Virus record (IMG/VR): IMGVR_UViG_3300031963_008876
Span: 62,001-126,000 of that record
DNA length: 64,000 nt
Origin: a virus
Direction: 5' to 3' (one strand)
The notes under the pieces were generated by a model. That model had not been told where the DNA came from. It saw only the letters and a program-made list of their open reading frames with translations, and made no database searches. Both the position numbers and the translations under genes were made by a program. Shown piece by piece: positions 34,908 through 43,094 of this stretch (position 1 is the stretch's first letter; each line of letters begins with the position of its first letter).

Positions 34908-35213
34908 ATGGATACTGAAAACTTAATTGCTCATGCACGAGCAAGATTTGATCACGCCACCGCCAAACGTATTCTCCGAGAAAAATACGAAGCACGGATG
35001 ATCTTTGCGCACGACGGCGGTATGTGGCGTGCTGGCCCTGAACTCATAAACATCTTGGCCACTGTGCCTCCGGGCAATGCAGTGTTATTGGACTTGTATG
35101 AAACTCCTGTACAAGTTAGACCCGAAGAATTGCGTGGTATGGCCATGACTCGCTGGCAAGAGCAAATGAATGCTTGGCTTGCAGAACACAACAAACTTAG
35201 CAAAAAGAGATGA
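34908..35213 (+). CDS. Conserved-looking 101-residue protein, unknown function
   Basis: Small soluble protein: MDTENLIAHARARFDHATAK, a central FAHDGGMWRAGPELINILAT, and an amphipathic C-terminal helix MTRWQEQMNAWLAEHNKLSK. No catalytic motif, signal peptide or membrane segment. It is first after the sigma70-like promoter and overlaps the following glycosyltransferase by 4 nt (ATGA), so it may be an accessory factor of that enzyme. I do not recognise it as a named family. Confidence 0.6.
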   Translation: MDTENLIAHARARFDHATAKRILREKYEARMIFAHDGGMWRAGPELINILATVPPGNAVLLDLYETPVQVRPEELRGMAMTRWQEQMNAWLAEHNKLSKKR

Positions 35214-36007
35214 CCACTGGCGCACTGATATTTGCTTTTGACAACGAGCAAACTGATTATATTTCTATGGCAGCATGGTCTGCCAAAAACATACACCGAC
35301 ATCTTGGAATTCCTGTGGCTGTGGTAACTGATTATGAAAACCCGCCAGGCGACTTTGATTATGTCATAAATTCTCAGGCACAAAGTGGTGGTACCAGATA
35401 CTTTGAAGATTACAATCAAACTGTGACTTGGCACAATGCTGGTAGAGTAGATGCATATACACTAAGCCCGTGGGAACAGACCCTGGTACTAGATGCAGAC
35501 TATGTTGTGGCCAGCTCAGACCTCAAAACTGTTTTGGCATGTGACACAGATTTCATGTGTCACAAAACTGCTGTAAATCTTGCTGGCGGCCATCCGTTAA
35601 CAGGACTCAATGTATTTGGACGTCACAACATTCCCATGTATTGGGCCACTGTGATGATGTTTCGACGATCAAACACTGCACAGTACATTTTTGATTGTAT
35701 GAACATGATTCGTGACAACTGGCAACACTACAGAGATCTCTATCAGATAGACAAGAAAACTTATAGAAACGACTTTGCGTTGACCATCGCCATCGGCATT
35801 GTAAGCGGGCACACTGGCTCAGTAGACCAAATTCCCTGGCCCTTGATGACTGCCATGCCCGACACTGTGTTGACCAGTAATAGCCCAGACTACTACACAA
35901 TAAATTACATGGACGGTGATCAAAAGCACAAAACTCTGGGTTGGGCAGGTATGGATTTTCACGCCATGGGCAAACGTCATTTGGAGATGATAATTGCGTC
36001 CCATTGA
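35210..36007 (+). CDS. GT-A-type glycosyltransferase-like protein
   Basis: 265 residues with the layout of a small GT-A enzyme: an N-terminal Rossmann-like strand and helix (GALIFAFDNEQTDYISMAAW, then LGIPVAVVTD), the metal-binding D-x-D in EQTLVLDADYVV (about residues 85-96), a mid domain with MYWATVMMFRRS, and a C-terminal histidine-bearing segment (AGMDFHAMGKRH). The family resembles GT8-type and other phage glycosyltransferases, using a nucleotide sugar with divalent metal. The product is unknown. It overlaps both neighbours and resembles the next gene. Confidence 0.68.
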   Translation: MTTGALIFAFDNEQTDYISMAAWSAKNIHRHLGIPVAVVTDYENPPGDFDYVINSQAQSGGTRYFEDYNQTVTWHNAGRVDAYTLSPWEQTLVLDADYVVASSDLKTVLACDTDFMCHKTAVNLAGGHPLTGLNVFGRHNIPMYWATVMMFRRSNTAQYIFDCMNMIRDNWQHYRDLYQIDKKTYRNDFALTIAIGIVSGHTGSVDQIPWPLMTAMPDTVLTSNSPDYYTINYMDGDQKHKTLGWAGMDFHAMGKRHLEMIIASH

Positions 36008-36761
36008 TGAACAAGGTTATGTGATACTGGCTGTCAACTCTGACAAAGTTGACTACTTGGATTGTGCTAGAACATTGACCAAAACAATCAAACGTTGGGA
36101 TCCAGGTGCAAAGGTTTGTTTGATCACAGATGCCAAGCAAAGCAACGATCCCGTATACGATCACTATCGAGTGATTGACAATGTGGATCGTGAAAACCCT
36201 TGGGCCAATGATTGGCAGGTATTCAAGAACTCACCGTTTAGGGAAACCATAAAGCTAGAAGCAGACATGCTGATTGTGAGTGACATATCGCACTGGTGGA
36301 CCTTGTTTAGGCATCGTGATGTTGTGGTATCAACTGGTTGCAGAAACTGGCAAGACCAAGTCAGTCTAGCTAGAAACTACAGATCAGTGTTTGATGCAAA
36401 CAACTTACCAGATGTGTACAATGCCATAACTTACTGGCGATTGAGCCTCACAGCTCGAGAGTTCTTTATGTTAGTGCGTGATATATTTGCCAACTGGCCG
36501 CAATTCAGGCAACTGTTGAAGTTTGCACCCGAAACAGCAGATACTGATCTAGTGTATGCCATGGCAGCTGAAATAATGGGTGTAGAACGTGTGACCTTGC
36601 CATTTGTTTCATATCCAAAAATTGTACACATGAAACGGCACCACGCTGGCACTGAAACTGAACACTGGGGTCGTGAACTGGTATGGGAATATTCAGACTG
36701 GCGCCTGCGTATCAACACAGTGGCACAGTGGGGTGCATTTCATTACGGGCGAGGCTGGTGA
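35994..36761 (+). CDS. GT-A-type glycosyltransferase-like protein, second copy
   Basis: 255 residues, related in layout to the preceding gene: YVILAVNSDKVDYLDCARTL, VCLITDAK, then RETIKLEADMLIVSD with E-x-D in the metal-binding position where the neighbour has DAD. It also shares the WATVMMF-like block as NAITYWRLSLTAREFF. The start is a TTG at 35994, supported by GGAGATGA just upstream; no in-frame ATG is near. It overlaps the previous gene by 14 nt and the next by 1 nt. Probably a tandem duplicate that has diverged in acceptor or donor. Confidence 0.62.
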   Translation: MRPIDEQGYVILAVNSDKVDYLDCARTLTKTIKRWDPGAKVCLITDAKQSNDPVYDHYRVIDNVDRENPWANDWQVFKNSPFRETIKLEADMLIVSDISHWWTLFRHRDVVVSTGCRNWQDQVSLARNYRSVFDANNLPDVYNAITYWRLSLTAREFFMLVRDIFANWPQFRQLLKFAPETADTDLVYAMAAEIMGVERVTLPFVSYPKIVHMKRHHAGTETEHWGRELVWEYSDWRLRINTVAQWGAFHYGRGW

Positions 36762-37090
36762 TGACACCTGAAGAATTTTTTGGCGCATTGGAACACATGC
36801 CTATGCCTATGCCTGTAACTTATCGACTGTATCACGATGACCAAGGTTGTCCTTTATTTTACAGCATGGAAGGTCTGCCTGGTACATACATAGAAATTGA
36901 TCAAGAAACATTTGCCAAAAATTCCACTCGTGTGCGTGTTCGAGATGGAAAAATTGTAGAAACAACTTGGAAAACCACACAAAAACTTGTACCACAAAAT
37001 TCAGGCACAATGTGTCATCCTGATGATGTAACTATTGTGGTAAAAGAACACGGCACATATTGGAGCAAACAAACTTATGAAACAGATTGA
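36761..37090 (+). CDS. Small unknown protein between glycosyltransferases
   Basis: 109 residues from the ATG in the TGATG junction with the upstream gene (a longer start 26 codons earlier would lie inside that gene and is less likely). It contains EFFGALEHMPMPMPVTYRLY, FYSMEGLPGTYIEIDQETFA and a charged C-terminus ending SKQTYETD. Predicted mixed alpha/beta, cytoplasmic, no known motif. It overlaps the next gene by 14 nt. Function unknown; by context it belongs to the glycosylation block. Confidence 0.6.
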   Translation: MTPEEFFGALEHMPMPMPVTYRLYHDDQGCPLFYSMEGLPGTYIEIDQETFAKNSTRVRVRDGKIVETTWKTTQKLVPQNSGTMCHPDDVTIVVKEHGTYWSKQTYETD

Positions 37091-38000
37091 CGTTGCAGAC
37101 TTAGATTGCATATACTTGAGCTATGACGAACCACAACGAGAAGAATTTTGGGTCAAGATTAGGAATATGGTTCCTTGGGCACAACGGGTGGATGGCGTTA
37201 AAGGGAGCGATGCAGCTCACAAAGCGGCAGCCTCAGCGTCTAGTACGGATAGATTCATTCTCATCGATGGCGACAATCTCCCCGACCCGGCGTTTTTTAA
37301 TCAGACACTTGTTTTTCCTAATGAAGAATATGAGAGTGCTGTGTTCCGGTGGCGGGCACGTAACCATATCAACGGACTGATGTATGGCAATGGTGGCCTG
37401 AGCTCTTGGACCAAAGACTTTGTGGGCAACATGCGTACACACGAAGCCACAGATGGTCGCGCAGAAACTGAAGTGGAGTTTTGCTTTGATCCATTGTACT
37501 GGCCCATGCATGACTGCTACTCCAATACCTATCCCAATGGATCACCATTCCATGCCTGGCGTGCAGGGTTCCGTGAAGGTGTCAAGATGTGCCTGCAACG
37601 TGGGCGCCGACCCACAGTGGAAGAATTTAAAAATCAGGTGCTACGTAATCTTGACAACTTGACTATCTGGCACAACATTGGCACAGACGTTGATCATGGA
37701 GAATGGGCCATTGCTGGCAGCCGCCAAGGCACATACATGACCATGCTCACAAACTGGGATTACAAGCAGGTGCAAGATTTTGCTGCACTAGAGGCGCTGT
37801 GGAATACTGTGAAAGATTCAAACCCTCGCATACTCAGCAATCAACTGGGCCCAGAACTGGGCACACAATTGGATCTTCCAATGGGTATATTGGAAGCAGA
37901 ACAATCAGCGTTCTTCAAATATCACTATCGGTCAGACTGGCGCAATCGTGGTGTTATGACACGCGAGATTGATGTAATTAGACAACAAGAAGGATGGTAA
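37077..38000 (+). CDS. GT-A-fold glycosyltransferase-like protein (homologous to the end of 58271-61870)
   Basis: 307 residues: DLDCIYLSYDEPQREEFWVK, then RVDGVKGSDAAHKAAASASS and TDRFILIDGDNLPD, i.e. D-G-D in the GT-A metal position (about residues 63-65). The second half has HINGLMYGNGGLSSWTKDFV and SPFHAWRAGFREGVKMC. The same blocks in the same order form the C-terminal domain of the ten-repeat protein (RVDGVNGRVAAYHAAA ... PLNGLVYGHQ ... SPWMAWRTAFREVIKLM), where the DGD is lost. This is therefore the probably active version. Sugar donor unknown. Confidence 0.62.
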   Translation: MKQIDVADLDCIYLSYDEPQREEFWVKIRNMVPWAQRVDGVKGSDAAHKAAASASSTDRFILIDGDNLPDPAFFNQTLVFPNEEYESAVFRWRARNHINGLMYGNGGLSSWTKDFVGNMRTHEATDGRAETEVEFCFDPLYWPMHDCYSNTYPNGSPFHAWRAGFREGVKMCLQRGRRPTVEEFKNQVLRNLDNLTIWHNIGTDVDHGEWAIAGSRQGTYMTMLTNWDYKQVQDFAALEALWNTVKDSNPRILSNQLGPELGTQLDLPMGILEAEQSAFFKYHYRSDWRNRGVMTREIDVIRQQEGW

Positions 38001-38001
38001 T

Positions 38002-38922
38002 ATGAAAAAATTAATCGCAACACTTTTGGCCGCACTGGCATTGCATGCTCAGGCAGAAGTAATCACAATCAAGTCTCCATATGGCGCACAGCATGCAGGG
38101 CATGCAGCATTGTATAAAATTATGGAAAAAGCCAATACTGCTCAAACTCAGTACGACTTTATACTAGAGTTAAAACCTGGTGCTAACGGAGTGTTAGCAC
38201 TAAAAGATCTGGATCGTGCGCCAGCTACATCGCTGGGATTAATTCATGCTGGCTATGTGCAGAATACCATGGACAATTTGCTAAACGAAACAGACTATGT
38301 TCCGGTTATGGCTCTTGGCGACGCCTGTTGGTTTGTTGCAAGCAACCAGGGTAATGAACAACAGGGTCTACGCAGTTTATATGGTAACCGTTTAGATCTG
38401 GTCATGGGCGGTGTTGGCATTGGAACAGCAGCACATTTGACTTCTATGGAGATTGCTGAAAAAATAAATCACCCCATTAGGTTTGTTAGTTTTAAATCAG
38501 GTGCAGAAGCAAATATTGTATTGGCTGGAGAAAACGGAGTACATGTCAGCATGATGTCAAGCAACGAATTTACAAATTTAAAAACACGGAACCCTCGCTT
38601 GCAAAGACTAGCTGTACATTGTGAACGCAGACTGCCCGAAGCTCCGGGAGTTGCTACCACAAAACAACAAGGCATCACAGCACCGTATGTCTTTAACACA
38701 ATTGTGGCCAATGTACACATGCCCGCAACCAAACTACAAGAAATCAAAGTTATATTAAACAATGCTGTGGTTGCAGTTGGTCAAGATCAAATACTGGCCA
38801 TGAGCGATTTTAATCCTCCTAATTTTAGAAATCAAAGTGTTGATGACTATCACAAAGAAAAAGTGCGTGTTATGAAAGCAGCATTGATCAAACACCGTGC
38901 GGCAATTGAGGCTGCAAAATGA
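38002..38922 (+). CDS. TctC/Bug-type periplasmic substrate-binding protein
   Basis: 306 residues with a clear Sec signal peptide, MKKLIATLLAALALHAQA, cleavage likely before EVITI. The mature part resembles tripartite tricarboxylate transporter receptors: IKSPYGAQHAGHAALYKIME, a central LVMGGVGIGTAAHLTSMEIA that matches the ligand-loop region, RFVSFKSGAEANIVLAGENG, and VHVSMMSSNEFTN. These proteins bind small carboxylates in the periplasm. No TctA/TctB membrane partner is present here, so it would feed a host transporter or act as a ligand scavenger or sensor. The family is greatly expanded in Betaproteobacteria and unexpected in a phage. It starts just after the preceding stop and overlaps the ANL gene by 4 nt. 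Confidence 0.7.
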   Translation: MKKLIATLLAALALHAQAEVITIKSPYGAQHAGHAALYKIMEKANTAQTQYDFILELKPGANGVLALKDLDRAPATSLGLIHAGYVQNTMDNLLNETDYVPVMALGDACWFVASNQGNEQQGLRSLYGNRLDLVMGGVGIGTAAHLTSMEIAEKINHPIRFVSFKSGAEANIVLAGENGVHVSMMSSNEFTNLKTRNPRLQRLAVHCERRLPEAPGVATTKQQGITAPYVFNTIVANVHMPATKLQEIKVILNNAVVAVGQDQILAMSDFNPPNFRNQSVDDYHKEKVRVMKAALIKHRAAIEAAK

Positions 38923-40004
38923 AACGAGTGGTACTGGCTGTCGCTGACCCTTGGAACTATTTTAATCAATGGCCAGGATACAGCTTGTCCATTATCAATC
39001 CAGACGGCGATGCCAACCGCAAACAATATCTCTTAGACAATTTAGACTGGAGTTTGTTGGTCACATCTGATGGCGTACAACATCGTGATGGTGGTGATTA
39101 CGGCGACGAGAAAATGGTAATGTACACTTCAGGCACAACCGGAGATTCAAAGTTTTTTAGTTATTCCACCACTCAGGTACAGCATGTTGTTGATAACATA
39201 ATTGCCAGCTACGAATTAACAGCCAATGATCGATTTTTGAGCGTTATGCCACTGTGGCATGGCCACGGACATATCCTAAACTATGTTGTTGCAACCGCTG
39301 GCATGCAAGTACACCATGTTCGACCGCCTGACTTGAAAAAACAAATAGAATTCAGCCCAACCTGGGTGTCTGCAATTCCTGACATACTTAGAGTAATGTC
39401 ACGCACTCAAAAATTCCCCGACTTGCGATTTGCTAGATCAGCCAGTGTTGCATTGCCCAACCAAGTGTTTGATGATTTAAAAAGATCATTTAATACCCCA
39501 ATCATTGAATCGTTTGGCATGTCTGAAGCCTGTAGCCATTGCTTTACCAATCCGTTGTATGGTGAACAACGTATAGGAACCATTGGACTTCCTGACGGGA
39601 TTGACGCAGACATACGCAACGGTAGCTTATGGCTGCGCGGCCCACAATGTCACACATCAGATTGGTTTGATACTGAAGACTTGGCTGAGCAAGACTCTGC
39701 AGGATACTACAAAATACTAGGACGTAGATCAGATCGACTGACCTTGCATGGCATCAAACTAAATCCATTGAGCATAGAAAATCAACTGTACAATCACATA
39801 CCACAACTGGATGAAGTTGTGGTGTTTGGCGAAAACAAAATGATGTGTGTGTACACCGGCAATGTTTTGCCCAATCAAGTGCGACAAGCATTAACTGATA
39901 TTTCCACACACTGTAACCCCAAGTTCCTTAAACAAGTTGAAAGCATACCTAAAAATACCGCAGGCAAAGTATCACGTTCACTGCTAAAGGAAATTTACAA
40001 TTGA
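38919..40004 (+). CDS. ANL-superfamily adenylate-forming enzyme (acyl-CoA synthetase-like), shortened
   Basis: Expected to activate a carboxylic acid as acyl-AMP. Motifs present: P-loop Y69-TSGTTGDSK78; FGMSEA 199-204; TED (242-244); hinge GRRSDR (258-263) followed by HGIKLNPLSIE; and the C-terminal catalytic lysine K350 in PKNTAGKVSR. At 361 residues it lacks most of the N-terminal subdomain of ordinary ANL enzymes (~500-550), beginning only 65 residues before the P-loop, yet the active-site set is complete. No carrier protein is seen nearby. It overlaps the binding-protein gene and the SGNH gene by 4 nt each, so acid capture, activation and transfer could be linked. The substrate is unknown. 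Confidence 0.82.
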   Translation: MKRVVLAVADPWNYFNQWPGYSLSIINPDGDANRKQYLLDNLDWSLLVTSDGVQHRDGGDYGDEKMVMYTSGTTGDSKFFSYSTTQVQHVVDNIIASYELTANDRFLSVMPLWHGHGHILNYVVATAGMQVHHVRPPDLKKQIEFSPTWVSAIPDILRVMSRTQKFPDLRFARSASVALPNQVFDDLKRSFNTPIIESFGMSEACSHCFTNPLYGEQRIGTIGLPDGIDADIRNGSLWLRGPQCHTSDWFDTEDLAEQDSAGYYKILGRRSDRLTLHGIKLNPLSIENQLYNHIPQLDEVVVFGENKMMCVYTGNVLPNQVRQALTDISTHCNPKFLKQVESIPKNTAGKVSRSLLKEIYN

Positions 40005-40711
40005 ATATCCTAGTGAACGGACCCAGTGTGTCACGAGGCCCTGGCAGTTGGCCGTACTTGTTGCAAGAGCACTACAACGCCGACCTTGTTAATTTGAGTC
40101 AGGCAGGGGCTGGAAATACTTACATTCATGAAACTACCGTGGCTGAACTTGCACAACGATCTTATGATCTAGTGGCAATCATGTGGGGAGATCAACAACG
40201 ACTAGATATCAAAGTAAAAAACATTGATTATTTTCATGATACTATCTACACCAGCAAATTCCAAAAGGCCATGAATGATTGGCCAGAGAAGATAGTAGAG
40301 CCTGTTAACGACCAAGACTATGTGCAAGACAACTGGGTGTTTGGTTGCGGATACATCAATACCAAAGATCCTTGTTTGGTAGAACTGTTTGATTCGTATT
40401 ACCAGCATACTGACATTGACTCTCGATACTTTAGCAGTATTATCAAAATGATCAGTCTCCAGGGCGTACTTAAAAATCTTGGAATAAAATATGTATTTTG
40501 CGGCACCCGCACATTGCCTTTGTTAAAACGCTACGAACATTTGTACAATCTATTAGATTGGAATTGTATAATCAATGATTTTACTCCCCATCACGTGGCC
40601 TACCGGGACAATTGCTGGGAAGCTGATCAACTACACCCTGGCCCGGCCGCACACCAAGAATTTGCCAAACACATGATTGCTCAACTTCAACAAAGACATA
40701 TACTTACATAA
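40001..40711 (+). CDS. SGNH/GDSL-hydrolase-like protein (acyl esterase or acyltransferase)
   Basis: 236 residues. Likely nucleophile serine S9 in NGPSVSRGPGSW, a block II glycine in LSQAGAGNTY, and a C-terminal D-x-x-H-P (DQLHPGPAAHQEFA) that supplies the catalytic Asp/His. The TTG start at 40001 gives a 4-nt overlap with the ANL gene; an ATG alternative is not available nearby. SGNH enzymes commonly add or remove acyl groups on sugars, which fits between an acyl-activating enzyme and glycosyltransferase-like genes. Two other SGNH-like genes lie at 51410 and 53516. Confidence 0.65.
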   Translation: MNILVNGPSVSRGPGSWPYLLQEHYNADLVNLSQAGAGNTYIHETTVAELAQRSYDLVAIMWGDQQRLDIKVKNIDYFHDTIYTSKFQKAMNDWPEKIVEPVNDQDYVQDNWVFGCGYINTKDPCLVELFDSYYQHTDIDSRYFSSIIKMISLQGVLKNLGIKYVFCGTRTLPLLKRYEHLYNLLDWNCIINDFTPHHVAYRDNCWEADQLHPGPAAHQEFAKHMIAQLQQRHILT

Positions 40712-41697
40712 TGATTAATATTCCGCACATTGATCTTAAGATTTGGAATCCTGAATTCAAAACAATTGAAATTGTGTCAGAGTTACAACAGCACGGCAAT
40801 GTGTCTATTGGCATTGACGGCGAAGGCAGTGATTGTGAAACGCTGGGCTTGTATAAACTATTGGATGCAGTATGCAGTAACTTAGGTTACACACCCGGCG
40901 CCATAAGCATACACACTTGCAATCAATTAGAACACCATTCTTGCTATAAAATTATTAAACATCCGCCGTTGTACATACCCAGCGGGCAACAGTTTGCATC
41001 TCAGCACACGCTACCTGAGAAACGCTGGGACGCAATCAAGCACTTTGGAATTTTTGTTGGACGTAGCAGTTGGCAACGATTGTGGATGGCCAGTCACACA
41101 TGGAGCAACTACGGCGACATAACCTCCATGACTTATCATTACGATAGTAGCGTCGATTATCATCGCACACACTTGAGCTTTGATGAACTAGCATATCAAA
41201 TAGGATTGCCTAATGCAGTTAACACAGCAGGCAAGTTCATGCAACAATTGCCCATCAAGAACGAATCTGTTGATAGCTATCCTATACTAACTCCAGCACA
41301 CTTTGCTATTGCTAAACTGTATCCTGATTTTTTTGTGGAAATAGTATGCGAAACTTTTCTAAGCGGCAACAGCTTTTACCCCACGGAAAAAACCTGGAGA
41401 CCGTTTATATGTCGTACACCGTTTTTGACTCTGGGCCCACGTGGCTTTTTGGCAAACTTACACAAGCTGGGATTTAGAACATTCTCTCAGTGGTGGGACG
41501 AAAGCTACGACCAAGATGCTGACCTAGACAATGGGCGAATAGCCATCAAGTGTATACAACAAACACAACAACGCTTGAGCATACTCAGCACACAGGAGCT
41601 TGAAGGCATGTACATTGACATGAAAGATACTTTAGAACATAACTATCAACACTTCATGCAGTTAAAAGAAACGGACTTTGTAAAAATATGGCCATGA
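40711..41697 (+). CDS. TEK-family glycosyltransferase-like protein 1
   Basis: 328 residues. The diagnostic C-terminal block is FYPTEKTWRPFICRTPFL, followed by GPRGFLANLHKLGFRTFSQW and WDESYDQ (about 222-272). The same T/S-EK-x-(W/F/L)-(R/K)-(P/A) ... P-F ... G-(F/Y)-x-(T/V)-F ... (E/N)-S-Y-D pattern is present in four other genes of this window. It recalls the conserved C-terminal region of GT10/fucosyltransferase-like enzymes, where a Glu/Lys pair contacts the nucleotide sugar, but that assignment is by resemblance only. The N-terminal part is unlike the other four. Overlaps: 1 nt before, ~4 nt after (with a radical SAM gene). Confidence 0.6.
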   Translation: MINIPHIDLKIWNPEFKTIEIVSELQQHGNVSIGIDGEGSDCETLGLYKLLDAVCSNLGYTPGAISIHTCNQLEHHSCYKIIKHPPLYIPSGQQFASQHTLPEKRWDAIKHFGIFVGRSSWQRLWMASHTWSNYGDITSMTYHYDSSVDYHRTHLSFDELAYQIGLPNAVNTAGKFMQQLPIKNESVDSYPILTPAHFAIAKLYPDFFVEIVCETFLSGNSFYPTEKTWRPFICRTPFLTLGPRGFLANLHKLGFRTFSQWWDESYDQDADLDNGRIAIKCIQQTQQRLSILSTQELEGMYIDMKDTLEHNYQHFMQLKETDFVKIWP

Positions 41698-43094
41698 ACA
41701 AAGGCGATGAAACAGTAGACAACAAGAGTCGGTTCCTAAACTCTGCTGAAAAAATGGCAGAGAACCTAGGCCCTGCGCTGTGCCTGGCCAAATGGAAGCA
41801 AGTGAGCCTGCACCTGCCCACAGGACTTAACAATAGTTGTTACCATCCGCCATTGCACAAGATACCCGTAGAAAACTTAGCTACCAATCCAGGATCCTTG
41901 CACAACACACCGCACAAGAAAGCGCAACGTGTGATGATGCTACGCAACGAAAAGCCCGCAGAGTGCGAGTACTGCTGGAACATGGAAGCGGAAAACAAAC
42001 TGAGTGACAGGCACTATCGTTCAGGCGAGCCTTGGGCCGCAGTGGACTTTGAAAAGATCCAGAACTCAACAGGAGAAGAAAGTGACGTTATCCCTAGCTA
42101 CGTTGAGGTTAATTTTAATAATGTTTGTAATCTCATGTGCAGTTATTGCAGTCCGCAATTCTCTAGCAGCTGGCAACAAGAAGTGGATCGATCAGGCGGC
42201 TACCCTACTGCTCGTGTTCACAATGATCCTGGGCATTTTGGTGGAGATCGCCGGGTTATACCAGTTAGAGAGCATAACCCTTATGTAGACGCATTCTGGG
42301 AGTGGTGGCCTACTTTGTACCCAGAACTGGTGCATTTCCGCATGACTGGGGGCGAACCCTTGTTAGACAAGAACACATACAGAGTGTTTGATCATGTGTT
42401 GGAGAACCCATCTGCCAAACTACATTTGAATGTAACATCAAACTTCTCAGTGGATGAAAAGTCATGGCAGAAGTACTTGGGGTATGTCAAGCAGTTGTGC
42501 GACGGGCGCATAGAACACTTCATGCAGTACGTGAGTTTAGACGGCTGGGGCTCACAAGCAGAATACATGCGTCACGGTATGGACTTCAATTTACTATGGG
42601 ACAGGGTAAATCAATTTCTAACAGAAGTACCCAGCTACAACAGTCTAACGTTTATTGTGACCATGAACAATCTATCAGTAACCAGCTTGGAAAACCTGTT
42701 TGCTGGCATTCTAGGTCTGCGTAAAACCTATAGCAAAACCTATCAACGTGTGTGGTTTGATACACCTGTACTACGCGAACCGGCTTGGCAGAGTTTGCAA
42801 ATACTGCCAGAAAGCTATGCTGAACGACTGGAATATCTCTGGGCGTGGATGATACGTTGGACAGAAACTGCCGAAGATCCATTCCACGGATTCAAAGACT
42901 ACGAACTTGCTAGACTGGACAGAGACATTGCATGGATGCGAGCAGGCCAAGGACAAGATCATTCCGCAGCAAAGGCAGACTTTTATAGATTCTTTCGAGA
43001 ACACGATCGCCGCAGAGGCACTGACTTTTTAAAGACCTTTCCAGAAATGAAAAGCTGGTGGGCAGAATGTGCATATCATGCTAGGAACACATAA
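41694..43094 (+). CDS. Radical SAM enzyme with N-terminal auxiliary cysteine cluster, 1
   Basis: About 466 residues. Radical SAM motif C-x3-C-x2-C in FNNVCNLMCSYCSP (C145, C149, C152 from this start), SAM-binding MTGGEPLLD downstream, and a partial TIM-barrel core. Before the core lie a cysteine in NSCYHPP and C-x2-C in ECEYCWN, placed as an auxiliary Fe-S ligand set like the SPASM/twitch domain but N-terminal. The start is chosen at the ATGA overlap (41694); an ATG two codons earlier is also possible. Closest in layout to the gene at 44168 (shared (C)xAKW, HPP, HNT/HKK and CEYCW elements). It follows one TEK-family gene and overlaps the start of another. Substrate unknown. Confidence 0.8.
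   Translation: MNKGDETVDNKSRFLNSAEKMAENLGPALCLAKWKQVSLHLPTGLNNSCYHPPLHKIPVENLATNPGSLHNTPHKKAQRVMMLRNEKPAECEYCWNMEAENKLSDRHYRSGEPWAAVDFEKIQNSTGEESDVIPSYVEVNFNNVCNLMCSYCSPQFSSSWQQEVDRSGGYPTARVHNDPGHFGGDRRVIPVREHNPYVDAFWEWWPTLYPELVHFRMTGGEPLLDKNTYRVFDHVLENPSAKLHLNVTSNFSVDEKSWQKYLGYVKQLCDGRIEHFMQYVSLDGWGSQAEYMRHGMDFNLLWDRVNQFLTEVPSYNSLTFIVTMNNLSVTSLENLFAGILGLRKTYSKTYQRVWFDTPVLREPAWQSLQILPESYAERLEYLWAWMIRWTETAEDPFHGFKDYELARLDRDIAWMRAGQGQDHSAAKADFYRFFREHDRRRGTDFLKTFPEMKSWWAECAYHARNT

Noticed and set aside
42004-42288. Hydrophobic 94-codon frame within a radical SAM gene
   Set aside because: Overlaps the conserved C-x3-C-x2-C region in another frame, has no Shine-Dalgarno site and no coupling to neighbours.
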